Source: Erysipelotrichaceae bacterium
GTDB lineage: Bacteria; Bacillota_I; Bacilli_A; Erysipelotrichales; Erysipelotrichaceae
Assembly: GCA_017533785.1 (NCBI GenBank)
Contig: JAFWII010000004.1
Coordinates: forward strand, 62,001 to 126,000
Direction: 5' to 3'
DNA length: 64,000 nt
A program made the translations under genes and the position numbers. The notes under the pieces were generated by a model. The model had not been told where the DNA came from, ran no database searches, and worked only from the letters and a program-made list of their open reading frames with translations. Positions 26,754 to 33,933 of this stretch are shown here, piece by piece (position 1 is the first letter of the stretch; each line of letters opens with the position of its first letter).

Positions 26754-26787
26754 CCTCCTCTGCTATAATGGCAGAGGAGGTTTTTTT
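26754..26787 (+). terminator. Terminator between the F420-ligase-like and DUF1846 genes
   Basis: CCTCCTCTGC, loop TATAATG, GCAGAGGAGG, then seven T: a 10-bp perfect stem. The 3' arm also contains the GAGGAGG ribosome site of the next gene, and the loop contains a -10 box. Confidence 0.9.
26761..26769 (+). promoter_or_regulatory. Extended -10 promoter inside the terminator loop
   Basis: TGCTATAAT is a perfect TGnTATAAT element. Transcription would begin near 26776, giving a leader of about 15 bases that starts with the GGAGG ribosome site of the DUF1846 gene. No good -35 was found, as is usual for extended -10 promoters. Confidence 0.6.
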
Positions 26788-26790
26788 CTT

Positions 26791-28272
26791 ATGGGACACA
26801 AATTGGGATTCGATAACGAGAAATACATTGAACTTCAGTCGGCGAATATCGAGAAGCGCATCGAACGCTTTTCCAAACTGTACGTGGAATTCGGCGGCAA
26901 GCTCTTTGATGACTACCACGCCTCCAGAGTCCTTCCGGGATTCGAACCGGACTCCAAGATCAAGATGCTGCTGTCCATGAAGGACCGCGTCGAGATGATG
27001 ATCGTCATCAACGCGGATGACATCGAAAAGAACAAGATCCGCGGCGACCTCGGCATCACCTATTCCCAGGATATGTTCCGTCTGATCGACGCTTTCCAGG
27101 AAGTCGGCCTATATGTCGGCAGCGTCGTCATCACCCGCTACATGAAGCAGCCGGCAGCCCAGAAACTGCGCAAGCAGCTGGAAAAGAACGGTATCAATGT
27201 CGCCTATCATTATCCGATCCAGAACTATCCCAATGATATCGAACTGATCCTTTCCAAAGACGGTTTCGGAAAGAACGAATATATCAAGACCTCCAAGGAG
27301 ATCGTCGTGATCACCGCACCCGGCCCGGGCAGCGGCAAGATGGCGACCTGTCTCTCTCAGATGTATCACGACTACACCAACAACATAAAAGCAGGCTATG
27401 CAAAGTTCGAGACCTTCCCGATCTGGAACATCTCGCTGAACCATCCGGTCAACCTGGCGTACGAAGCGGCGACCGCCGACCTCAATGACGTCAACATGAT
27501 CGACCCCTTCCATCTCGAGGCCTACAACGAGATTGCCGTCAACTACAACCGTGACGTCGAGGCCTTCCCGGTCCTGAACAACCTGCTGCGCAAGATCACC
27601 GGCAAGACGATCTACAAGTCCCCGACGGACATGGGCGTCAACATGGTCGGTTTCTGCATCTCCGATGACAAAGTCTGCCAGGACGCGGCCAAGAAAGAGA
27701 TCGTCCGCCGTTACTACAAGGAACTCACTTCCTTACGCAAAGACGAAAGCAATGAGGAGACCGTTGCCAAACTCGAGATGATCATGGCCAAGGCCGGCAT
27801 CGACAAGAACTACCGCAATGTCGTCGAGGAAGCCGAAAAGGTCCACAAGAAGACCGATGAACCGGCTGTTGCGATTGAACTTGCCAGCGGCAAGATGATC
27901 ACCGGCAAGACCTCCAAGCTGATGGGTGCTTCCAGCGCCTGCCTGCTGAACTGTTTGAAAGAGATCGCCGGCATCCCGGATATCAATCTGCTTTCCCAGA
28001 ACATCATCGAACCGGTCCAGAAATTAAAAACGGATTATCTCAAGGGACATAATCCGCGTCTGCATACTGATGAAGTCCTGATCGCGCTGGCGATCGAATC
28101 GATCACTTCCGACGTCTGCCGCATGGCGCTGGACGCGCTGCCGCAGCTTGAGAACTGCGAAGCTCATTCCACCGTCATTCTTTCAGAAGTCGACCGCCGG
28201 ACCTTCGCCAAACTCGGCGTCCGTCTGACGGAAAGCCCGGTCTACCAGACCAAGCGTCTCTATCACAGATAA
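26791..28272 (+). CDS. DUF1846 (UPF0371) family protein
   Basis: The 493-residue cytoplasmic protein is full length for this conserved but uncharacterised family. Recognisable phrases are KLGFDNEKYIELQSANIEKR at the start, VVITAPGPGSGKMATCLSQ (a P-loop-like stretch) in the middle and LHTDEVLIALAIESITSD near the end. The P-loop-like segment suggests nucleotide binding, but no reaction can be named. The ribosome site GGAGG lies in the arm of the upstream terminator. The 3' end overlaps the convergent nth gene by ten bases with no terminator between. Confidence 0.93.
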   Translation: MGHKLGFDNEKYIELQSANIEKRIERFSKLYVEFGGKLFDDYHASRVLPGFEPDSKIKMLLSMKDRVEMMIVINADDIEKNKIRGDLGITYSQDMFRLIDAFQEVGLYVGSVVITRYMKQPAAQKLRKQLEKNGINVAYHYPIQNYPNDIELILSKDGFGKNEYIKTSKEIVVITAPGPGSGKMATCLSQMYHDYTNNIKAGYAKFETFPIWNISLNHPVNLAYEAATADLNDVNMIDPFHLEAYNEIAVNYNRDVEAFPVLNNLLRKITGKTIYKSPTDMGVNMVGFCISDDKVCQDAAKKEIVRRYYKELTSLRKDESNEETVAKLEMIMAKAGIDKNYRNVVEEAEKVHKKTDEPAVAIELASGKMITGKTSKLMGASSACLLNCLKEIAGIPDINLLSQNIIEPVQKLKTDYLKGHNPRLHTDEVLIALAIESITSDVCRMALDALPQLENCEAHSTVILSEVDRRTFAKLGVRLTESPVYQTKRLYHR

Positions 28273-28886
28273 TCCCGGCAGAACTGTTTCAGCGGGCAGC
28301 CCTCACATGCGGGCTTGCGCGCCTTGCAGGTATATCTTCCGAAAAACAGCAGCTGATGGTGCAGCTTCCCCCACTTATTCTCCGGGAAGAAAGCCATCAG
28401 CTTTTCTTCTGTCTTCAGCACATCGTCACTGGGTTCGGCGATGCAAAGGCGTTTGGATACGCGTTCAACGTGGGTATCGACCGCGATCGCGTTTTTATGG
28501 AAACCGACCGCCATGACGACATTGGCCGTCTTGCGTCCAACGCCCGGCAGGGTCGTCAGTTCTTCCCTGGTGCTTGGCACTTCCCCGTTAAAACGGCTGA
28601 CCAGCTCATTGGAAAGACGGATGATATTGGCGGCTTTGTTGCGGTAAAGGCCCAGGGAACGGATGCAGTCCATTACATCCTGCGGATCCGCAGCAGCCAG
28701 AGAAGCCGGATCGGGATAGCGTCTGAAAAGCTCTGGGGTGACCCGGTTCACATTGACGTCGGTTGTCTGGGCACTGAGCGTGACCGCGATCAGAAGTTCA
28801 AAGACATTTTTAAAATGCAGTTCGCATTCGGCGTCCGGATAGAGCGCGTCGAGCGTCTGCATGATCGTTTCTGCTTTACTGTTCAT
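28263..28886 (-). CDS. nth: Endonuclease III (base excision repair glycosylase/lyase)
   Basis: The enzyme removes oxidised pyrimidines and cuts the abasic site. The 207 residues show the helix-hairpin-helix LTTLPGVGRKTANVVM with the catalytic Lys, the catalytic Asp in AVDTHVERVSKRL and the 4Fe-4S cluster Cys pattern CKARKPACEGCPLKQFC at the C-terminus. The start overlaps the dnaD end by 11 bases, which is the usual dnaD-nth pairing of Firmicutes. Confidence 0.97.
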   Translation of the reverse strand: MNSKAETIMQTLDALYPDAECELHFKNVFELLIAVTLSAQTTDVNVNRVTPELFRRYPDPASLAAADPQDVMDCIRSLGLYRNKAANIIRLSNELVSRFNGEVPSTREELTTLPGVGRKTANVVMAVGFHKNAIAVDTHVERVSKRLCIAEPSDDVLKTEEKLMAFFPENKWGKLHHQLLFFGRYTCKARKPACEGCPLKQFCRDYL

Positions 28887-29385
28887 AGTTCTGACGGTTC
28901 CGCAGGATCGTTTCGATATAGGCCAGGGAACGTTTCTGGTAGCCGTCTGCTAAACGCAGCGCCTGCACGATCTCTTCTTCCTTGAATTCACGGAGAAGGT
29001 CTGCCAGCTTGGTCAGCTCGGTCGCGGTCAAAGGACGGGCAAAAACTTCCTCAAAGGCGCCGAAAAGATCCTCGTTCTTCACGAATTCATATTCTTCGGT
29101 ATCCGTTTTGAAAAGTCCTTCAAGATCGAACTGCAGACGGTTGTCGACCAGAGAAATGACGAGCTTCTTCTTCTGGACCAGGCTCTTCAGGGCACGGTTG
29201 ACCTTTTCGACCTTCAGTCCGAGCTTTTCTGCGAGGATGCTCTGATCGATCACGATCCCCTTCTCGTTGGCAAAATCGATGTAGAGGCATAACAGCAGCT
29301 CATCGGTGCCGAGCGAAAGACTGGAGGCATTGGTCAGGATCCAGTCGCGGTGACTGAAATACGGCTCTTTGTACCACTCTTTCAT
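28876..29385 (-). CDS. dnaD: DnaD-family replication initiation protein
   Basis: DnaD takes part in loading the replicative helicase with DnaB/DnaI. The start at 29385 is chosen because AGGAG lies six bases upstream; the frame is open for 50 more codons, but those overlap mtnN and look random. The 169-residue product has an N-terminal winged-helix region (GTDELLLCLYIDFANEKG... LAEKLGLKVEKVNRALKSL) and the DnaD/DnaB2 domain with the phrase KEEEIVQALRLADGYQKRS. Confidence 0.92.
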   Translation of the reverse strand: MKEWYKEPYFSHRDWILTNASSLSLGTDELLLCLYIDFANEKGIVIDQSILAEKLGLKVEKVNRALKSLVQKKKLVISLVDNRLQFDLEGLFKTDTEEYEFVKNEDLFGAFEEVFARPLTATELTKLADLLREFKEEEIVQALRLADGYQKRSLAYIETILRNRQNYEQ

Positions 29386-29387
29386 AT

Positions 29388-30065
29388 TCAGCTCCTGAGG
29401 AGAACTTCGGTCAGGACCGCGGCGTTCTCGCAGGCTTTCGCCAGATTGAAATCGAAGTTTTTGTAGTCTCCCTGGACCAGGGTCGCATCGGAGATCGAAC
29501 GGATGATGTTGAATGGAACTTTGAAGTTCGCGCACACACGGCCGATGGAACTTCCTTCCATCTCACCGCACTGGGTGCCCGGATAGTATTTCAGGATCGT
29601 ATTGACCTGGGACTTCTTATAGATAAAGGAATCTCCGGAAACGATCGGTCCGAAATGCACGTTGTATTCTGCCGGAATATCCCTGCGGATATCTTCACTG
29701 ACTTCGGCACAGCGGAAGCTGAGATTCGCGCACTCGAAGCCTCTTATCCAGTTGTCGCTCGGAATGTCCATGTCCCAGTCGGCAACGACCGTACCGATAA
29801 CGATATCGCCAACGTTAACATCCTTGCTCAAAGAACCGGCACAGCCGATATTGATCACGAGTTCCGGATGATATTTCAGGATAAGCAAAGCTGCGGTCAT
29901 CGCCGCGTTGGCCTTGCCGATGCCGCACTTTGTCAGGACGACGTCTTTGCCGCCGATCTGTCCGCGGTAAAATAGAACGCCACTGCGCTTTTCTGTTTTC
30001 CAGCCGCTGCTGCGGGAAAGGAACGCATCTCTTTCTTCGTCCATGGCTGCAATGATACCGATCAT
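29388..30065 (-). CDS. mtnN: 5'-methylthioadenosine/S-adenosylhomocysteine nucleosidase
   Basis: The enzyme hydrolyses methylthioadenosine and S-adenosylhomocysteine in the recycling of SAM by-products. The 225 residues begin IGIIAAMDEERDAF, contain LVINIGCAGSLSKDV, the substrate-binding EMEGSSIGRVC and the catalytic Asp in IRSISDATLV. AGGAGG precedes the ATG. It sits in a long minus-strand run from yqeG to nth, next to a SAM-dependent methyltransferase gene, which fits product clearance. Confidence 0.96.
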   Translation of the reverse strand: MIGIIAAMDEERDAFLSRSSGWKTEKRSGVLFYRGQIGGKDVVLTKCGIGKANAAMTAALLILKYHPELVINIGCAGSLSKDVNVGDIVIGTVVADWDMDIPSDNWIRGFECANLSFRCAEVSEDIRRDIPAEYNVHFGPIVSGDSFIYKKSQVNTILKYYPGTQCGEMEGSSIGRVCANFKVPFNIIRSISDATLVQGDYKNFDFNLAKACENAAVLTEVLLRS

Positions 30066-30066
30066 A

Positions 30067-30759
30067 TTAACGTCCTCCTGTAAACAAGATCTTTTCTTCC
30101 GGGATGAAGTCCTTTACGACCCGGACTTTGAAGCCGGCGGCTTCCATTTTCTTTTTCAGCAGTTCAGGCTGGTAGACCGTCTGCTGATGATGTTCGATGA
30201 TCGTCCCTTCCTCAGTGAAGAAAACAAAGTTCTCCATCAGCGTGGATGCATAGGGATCGCTTAATATCGTCCATTGATATCCTGTCTGATCGCTCAGCAG
30301 GCCTTCTTCGATGTACTCTTCCTCGAATTCCCTGATCCGGACCGGGTCATGGACGTCAAAGACCAGCCGGCCGCCCTCGTTGAGATGGGCGTAGCAGCTG
30401 GCGAAGAAATCGTCCAGTTCGTCCTCTTCGAGATAGTTGATGCTGTCGAGTGTGGACAGGATGCAGTCGAATTTCCTTCCGAGATCAAAATGGCTCATGT
30501 CGAGTTTGAGATACTCGCCGGTAAAGCCGTTCTCGCGGGCGATCTCCTGCATATGGACCGACAGGTCGCTGGCAGTGACTTCGTAGCCCTTCTCGCTGAG
30601 CAGTTTGGCAAGATTGCCTGAGCCCGAAGCAAGTTCCAGGATCGTATGCGGCTTGCCTTCCTCGATATAGGGAAGCCAAAGCGCGTACTGAGCCGGGTCG
30701 ATCAGAAGCTCATCGTAGTATTTGGCCAGCAGGCTGTAGTTATCTAGTTTTCTCTGCAT
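30067..30759 (-). CDS. yqeM: SAM-dependent methyltransferase (YqeM type)
   Basis: The 230-residue class I methyltransferase has motif I ILELASGSGNLAKLL, an acidic motif II VTASDLSVHM and a C-terminal cap with FTEEGTIIEHHQQTVYQ. The start at 30759 is chosen because GGAAGGA lies seven bases upstream; a further 32 codons overlap rsfS. The place after rsfS matches B. subtilis yqeM. The substrate is unknown. Confidence 0.87.
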   Translation of the reverse strand: MQRKLDNYSLLAKYYDELLIDPAQYALWLPYIEEGKPHTILELASGSGNLAKLLSEKGYEVTASDLSVHMQEIARENGFTGEYLKLDMSHFDLGRKFDCILSTLDSINYLEEDELDDFFASCYAHLNEGGRLVFDVHDPVRIREFEEEYIEEGLLSDQTGYQWTILSDPYASTLMENFVFFTEEGTIIEHHQQTVYQPELLKKKMEAAGFKVRVVKDFIPEEKILFTGGR

Positions 30760-31079
30760 AGGAGATCCTTCCAGAGTTCCTCGAGGGCATAGTAATCTCT
30801 GGCTGCGCCCCAGAAGACATGAACCAGGATCTCGTCGATCTGAATGAGATACCATTCGGAGTCCTTATGACGGTCGATGAGACGGATATCGTGTTCCGCC
30901 GCGCATTTCTCTTCCAGATCGTCAATGATCGAAGAAGCATGCGCCTCGTTGCGGGCGCTGCAGATCACCGCGTAATCGTAAAAGGGATTCTGATTGCGGA
31001 AATCCAGGACCGTGATGTCCTCGCCGATCTTTTCATCGATTCTTGTTTTTATAAACTCCAGTAACTCCATATTTTTCAA
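30744..31079 (-). CDS. rsfS: Ribosomal silencing factor RsfS
   Basis: RsfS binds ribosomal protein L14 and blocks subunit joining during starvation. The 111 residues show the family phrases ITVLDFRNQNPFYDYAVI and a C-terminal ILVHVFWGAARDYYALEELW. The TTG at 31079 is kept as start because GAAAGG lies seven bases upstream; an ATG three codons later lacks such a site. It overlaps yqeK by 47 bases, as in many Firmicutes. Confidence 0.95.
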   Translation of the reverse strand: MKNMELLEFIKTRIDEKIGEDITVLDFRNQNPFYDYAVICSARNEAHASSIIDDLEEKCAAEHDIRLIDRHKDSEWYLIQIDEILVHVFWGAARDYYALEELWKDLLCREN

Positions 31080-31821
31080 TTAAATACCTTTCTACATTCT
31101 TTTCGAGCAGGGCGTAGCCTTTCTCCAGGTCGACCATTGCGGTCTCGAGGATCCCGTCGTCGATCTTTCTTAACGGTTCCCGTTTGTCGGCGATATAGAG
31201 GATCCTCGCCAGGATGTCTTCGCTTTCCCCGTCACTGTGATGATAGATTGCATTCAGGATCTCTTCGTCATCGAAGTGACAGACTTCTCTTAGGAAATAC
31301 GGGGCGGTATAGGCGTGTTTGATCTGCGCCGGCGCGGACAGGTGGCTGTCGTTGTATCTGCGAAGCAGTTCATCATTCTCCTCTTCGCTGTACTTCTTCA
31401 GGATATCGTGCAGAAGACCGGCACGATAGGCTCTTTTCGGATCGTAGCCGTGGCTTTCCGCCAGCTTTTTCGCCGTTTCAGCGACGCTGAGGGAATGCAG
31501 GTAGCGTTTCTCGTTCATCATCGGCTGGATCAGCTTCTTCAGCAGCCGGTTGTTTTTCATGATCGCCGCCAGCGAGGCTTCCCTGGTGTCCTTGAGGTCG
31601 AAAAGCGAAGCGGCCGGCGCATCCGACAGCAGCGTCCCTTTCGGTTTCTTTCCGGTCTCAAGCTTGACCGGCAGACCCATCAGTTCCTTCTGCAGAAGTT
31701 TGATAAAAAAGACTTTCGGCTCCAGAACCAGGATCGTGACGTTCTTTTCGTTCGCGCAGGCCCTGGCGATGAACTCGTACTCTTCATTTTTCAGCGGTGC
31801 GAAATAACCGGAGATCGTCAT
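31033..31821 (-). CDS. yqeK: YqeK-type HD phosphohydrolase with degenerate N-terminal nucleotidyltransferase-like segment
   Basis: Residues about 100-262 form the YqeK HD domain, a diadenosine tetraphosphate hydrolase: RYLHSLSVAETAKKLAE, GLLHDILKK (the HD pair), and the downstream His and Asp in HHSDGESEDILAR and YIADKREP. Residues 1-95 resemble a shortened, decayed NadD/cytidylyltransferase fold: TISGYFAPLKNEEYEFIARA lies where GGSFDPIHxGH would be, but the catalytic HxGH is missing. In B. subtilis the nadD gene lies directly before yqeK; here it seems to be fused and inactivated. Confidence 0.88.
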   Translation of the reverse strand: MTISGYFAPLKNEEYEFIARACANEKNVTILVLEPKVFFIKLLQKELMGLPVKLETGKKPKGTLLSDAPAASLFDLKDTREASLAAIMKNNRLLKKLIQPMMNEKRYLHSLSVAETAKKLAESHGYDPKRAYRAGLLHDILKKYSEEENDELLRRYNDSHLSAPAQIKHAYTAPYFLREVCHFDDEEILNAIYHHSDGESEDILARILYIADKREPLRKIDDGILETAMVDLEKGYALLEKNVERYLIEKYGVTGVYKNKNR

Positions 31822-32108
31822 GGCAGCTTGATCACCCTTTCCTTAAAGGGTTTATAAAGCAGCAGCGTGTGACCGATCTCCTGTACGATCGAGGCGCCGG
31901 TGGCGGCGCTCAGTTCGATCGCGGCTTCGTGGACGGTGATCTCACAGCTCTTCAGCAGCGAGACTTTCAGCAGTTCATGGGTGTTGAAGGCATGCTGGAC
32001 GGATTCGATCAGGGTATCGCTGATGTTTTCCTTGCCGATCATGATGATCGCCTTTTCCTTTGAACCCAGTGCCCGCAGATATCTTTTTTGTTTTCCGCTC
32101 AAAATCAT
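31818..32108 (-). CDS. yhbY: YhbY-type RNA-binding protein (CRM domain)
   Basis: The 96-residue protein binds pre-50S particles through a CRM fold. Family phrases are LSGKQKRYLRALGSKEKAII, IGKENISDTLIESV and the GxxG-like loop region LSAATGASIVQEIGHTLLLYK. Four-base overlaps join it to yqeH upstream and yqeK downstream. Confidence 0.95.
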   Translation of the reverse strand: MILSGKQKRYLRALGSKEKAIIMIGKENISDTLIESVQHAFNTHELLKVSLLKSCEITVHEAAIELSAATGASIVQEIGHTLLLYKPFKERVIKLP

Positions 32109-33151
32109 AATATCGTTCCTCTTAACGTGACGGCTGTGTTCTCCGGAACAAAGACCGTCGCCTTTTTAACATTCTTTAAAGTGATGAAACCGAATCCGTT
32201 GATCTCCACATCGCTCCGGCGGATATTGCCGAAGGTGCGGACGTCATGAACGCCCTTAAACAGGAAATCCTTCCGGTTGTTTTCCGTGTAGCGCTCCGCG
32301 TTCTCCGTCTTGGTGCGGTGGATATCCAGACGGTTGTTGAGATAGAAGATCACGCTGCAGTTCTCCTGCGGCACGATATCGAGACGGACCAGACCTTCCA
32401 CGAAATAGGACTGCGGACTGTAGATCTGGTAGACCGCCGGTTTCAGCGCGGTCGTAAAGGTCAGGGAATGGTGCAGTTCCTGCGGGATATTCATCAGCAG
32501 GTTGTGCGCCGATAAAGATCCAGGACCGTCATAGAGCTTATAGTCCCCGTACGGGATCTCCTGGAATCCGAGCGTCGTGCAGGGATAGGAAGAGACCGTC
32601 AGCCTCTGATCGCCCAGAAGCTTGTTGATGAGCGAGGATTTGCCGGTATTGAAGTTGCCGACGAAGACGATCCTGTCGGCGACGCCGTGCACGCACTCCT
32701 CGAAGAGCTCGCGGAAATGGTCGTCCTTCGCGTGGGTCAGCAGGATATCGAAATAGCGGAACTTCAGATCCTTGATGACAGAGAGTTCCTTGCTGATATT
32801 CCTGGCGACCTTATCCAGATTGGCGTTCTTCGGCAGCAGGTCGATCTTGTTTATCAGAAGCAGGACTTTGCGGTCCTGGAAGCTCTTCAGCGTCCCCTCT
32901 TTCAGGAAGCCGCTGAAGGAAAGGATATCCGTAACGACGACAAACAGCGCGTCCGCGTAGTTCTGCAGTTCTTTTTCGATCGCCTCGTTGGTGATCTCAT
33001 CAAGCATATTGATCGTCAGATCGTTGTAGTGACGGATACGAAAACAGCGCTGGCATAATTCCTGCTCCGCTTTCATCACATAACCGGCTTTGCCGGGGAA
33101 TTCGTTCTGCAGCACCGCGCCGCAGCCTTTGCATATCTTAGTTTCGTTCAT
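32105..33151 (-). CDS. yqeH: Ribosome biogenesis GTPase YqeH
   Basis: This circularly permuted GTPase is needed for 30S assembly. The 348 residues begin with a zinc-finger Cys set (CKGCGAVLQNE... ELCQRCFRIRH). G4 (INKIDLLP) comes before G1 (VGNFNTGKSSLIN), the mark of the permuted family. G3 is DGPG. It overlaps yqeG by 14 bases. The aroE gene common at this point in B. subtilis is missing. Confidence 0.96.
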   Translation of the reverse strand: MNETKICKGCGAVLQNEFPGKAGYVMKAEQELCQRCFRIRHYNDLTINMLDEITNEAIEKELQNYADALFVVVTDILSFSGFLKEGTLKSFQDRKVLLLINKIDLLPKNANLDKVARNISKELSVIKDLKFRYFDILLTHAKDDHFRELFEECVHGVADRIVFVGNFNTGKSSLINKLLGDQRLTVSSYPCTTLGFQEIPYGDYKLYDGPGSLSAHNLLMNIPQELHHSLTFTTALKPAVYQIYSPQSYFVEGLVRLDIVPQENCSVIFYLNNRLDIHRTKTENAERYTENNRKDFLFKGVHDVRTFGNIRRSDVEINGFGFITLKNVKKATVFVPENTAVTLRGTIL

Positions 33152-33626
33152 GTTTCAAAAATGGTTCTTCGATTCTTCGGAGCACTCTTGTCGTGATCCG
33201 GTCTTTCGTTCCGATCGGTTCGCAGTAGATCGTATAGATCCCCAGGGCATTCGCACCGATGATGTCCGTGAACAGCTGGTCGCCCAGTGCAGCCGCCTGT
33301 TCCACAGGACACTTCTTTTGCGTCAAGATACGGAGATACTGGTGAAAGAACGGTTTCAGGGCAAAGGAGATGAACTCAACTCCCAGCTTGCGCGCGAACG
33401 GTTCGACCCGCGAGCGCTTGTTGTTGGAGAGGATGATGACTTCGATCCCCTGCTCTTTCAGTTCCCGGATCTTACTGGCCTCCTTCGCTCCGATATAGGG
33501 AGAACCAAGCGGGACGATCGTGTTATCGAAATCCACCAGCAAAAGACGGATATTCCGTTTCACGAGTTCGTTCACATCCAGAAGCGCAAAGCGTTTCAGA
33601 TACAGATCCGGCTTAAAAACAGACAC
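33138..33626 (-). CDS. yqeG: YqeG-family HAD IIIA phosphatase
   Basis: The 162-residue HAD-superfamily protein has motif I VDFDNTIVP with the nucleophile Asp, motif II ILSNNK and motif III/IV ALGDQLFTDIIGAN. The family acts on phosphate esters; in some bacteria a relative is a phosphatidylglycerophosphate phosphatase. It heads the minus-strand run yqeG to nth. Confidence 0.94.
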   Translation of the reverse strand: MSVFKPDLYLKRFALLDVNELVKRNIRLLLVDFDNTIVPLGSPYIGAKEASKIRELKEQGIEVIILSNNKRSRVEPFARKLGVEFISFALKPFFHQYLRILTQKKCPVEQAAALGDQLFTDIIGANALGIYTIYCEPIGTKDRITTRVLRRIEEPFLKHERN

Positions 33627-33666
33627 GCCTTATTATAACATGCCTTTCTTTTTCCTTCCGCAAAAT

Positions 33667-33693
33667 AAAAGGCATAACCGGAGTTATGCCTTT
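33667..33693 (-). terminator. Terminator after the 66-residue protein gene
   Basis: Minus strand: AAAGGCATAAC, loop TCCG, GTTATGCCTTTTATTTT. It lies just downstream of the gene ending at 33699. Confidence 0.85.
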
Positions 33694-33698
33694 CAGCA

Positions 33699-33899
33699 TT
33701 AAAGCTTGAATTCGACTTCGCCGTCGGCTTTTTCAGCGACAACGTAAGTTTCCTGTTCGTTCGGCTTGAAATAAACGTGCAGTGTATTGATATCCTTCTG
33801 CTTTAAACCCTTTTCGGTTAAAGCGGACTTGATCTCTTTTTCGAGTTCATTCAGAGAAGTATCAACGCCGTTCGCCTGAACAGTATATACGATCTTCAT
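33699..33899 (-). CDS. Small conserved protein, 66 residues
   Basis: The protein reads as a beta-alpha-beta unit (KIVYTVQANGVDTSLNELEKEI... INTLHVYFKPNEQETYVVAE). The style resembles small Firmicutes families such as DUF6465, which is a weak recollection. GGAGG (in GGAGGTAAAAAACG) precedes the ATG, and a clear terminator follows, so expression is likely. It is 34 bases downstream of parC on the same strand and could share its transcript. No function can be named. Confidence 0.75.
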   Translation of the reverse strand: MKIVYTVQANGVDTSLNELEKEIKSALTEKGLKQKDINTLHVYFKPNEQETYVVAEKADGEVEFKL

Positions 33900-33933
33900 A
33901 CGTTTTTTACCTCCAAACGTCTATTCTACTCTT

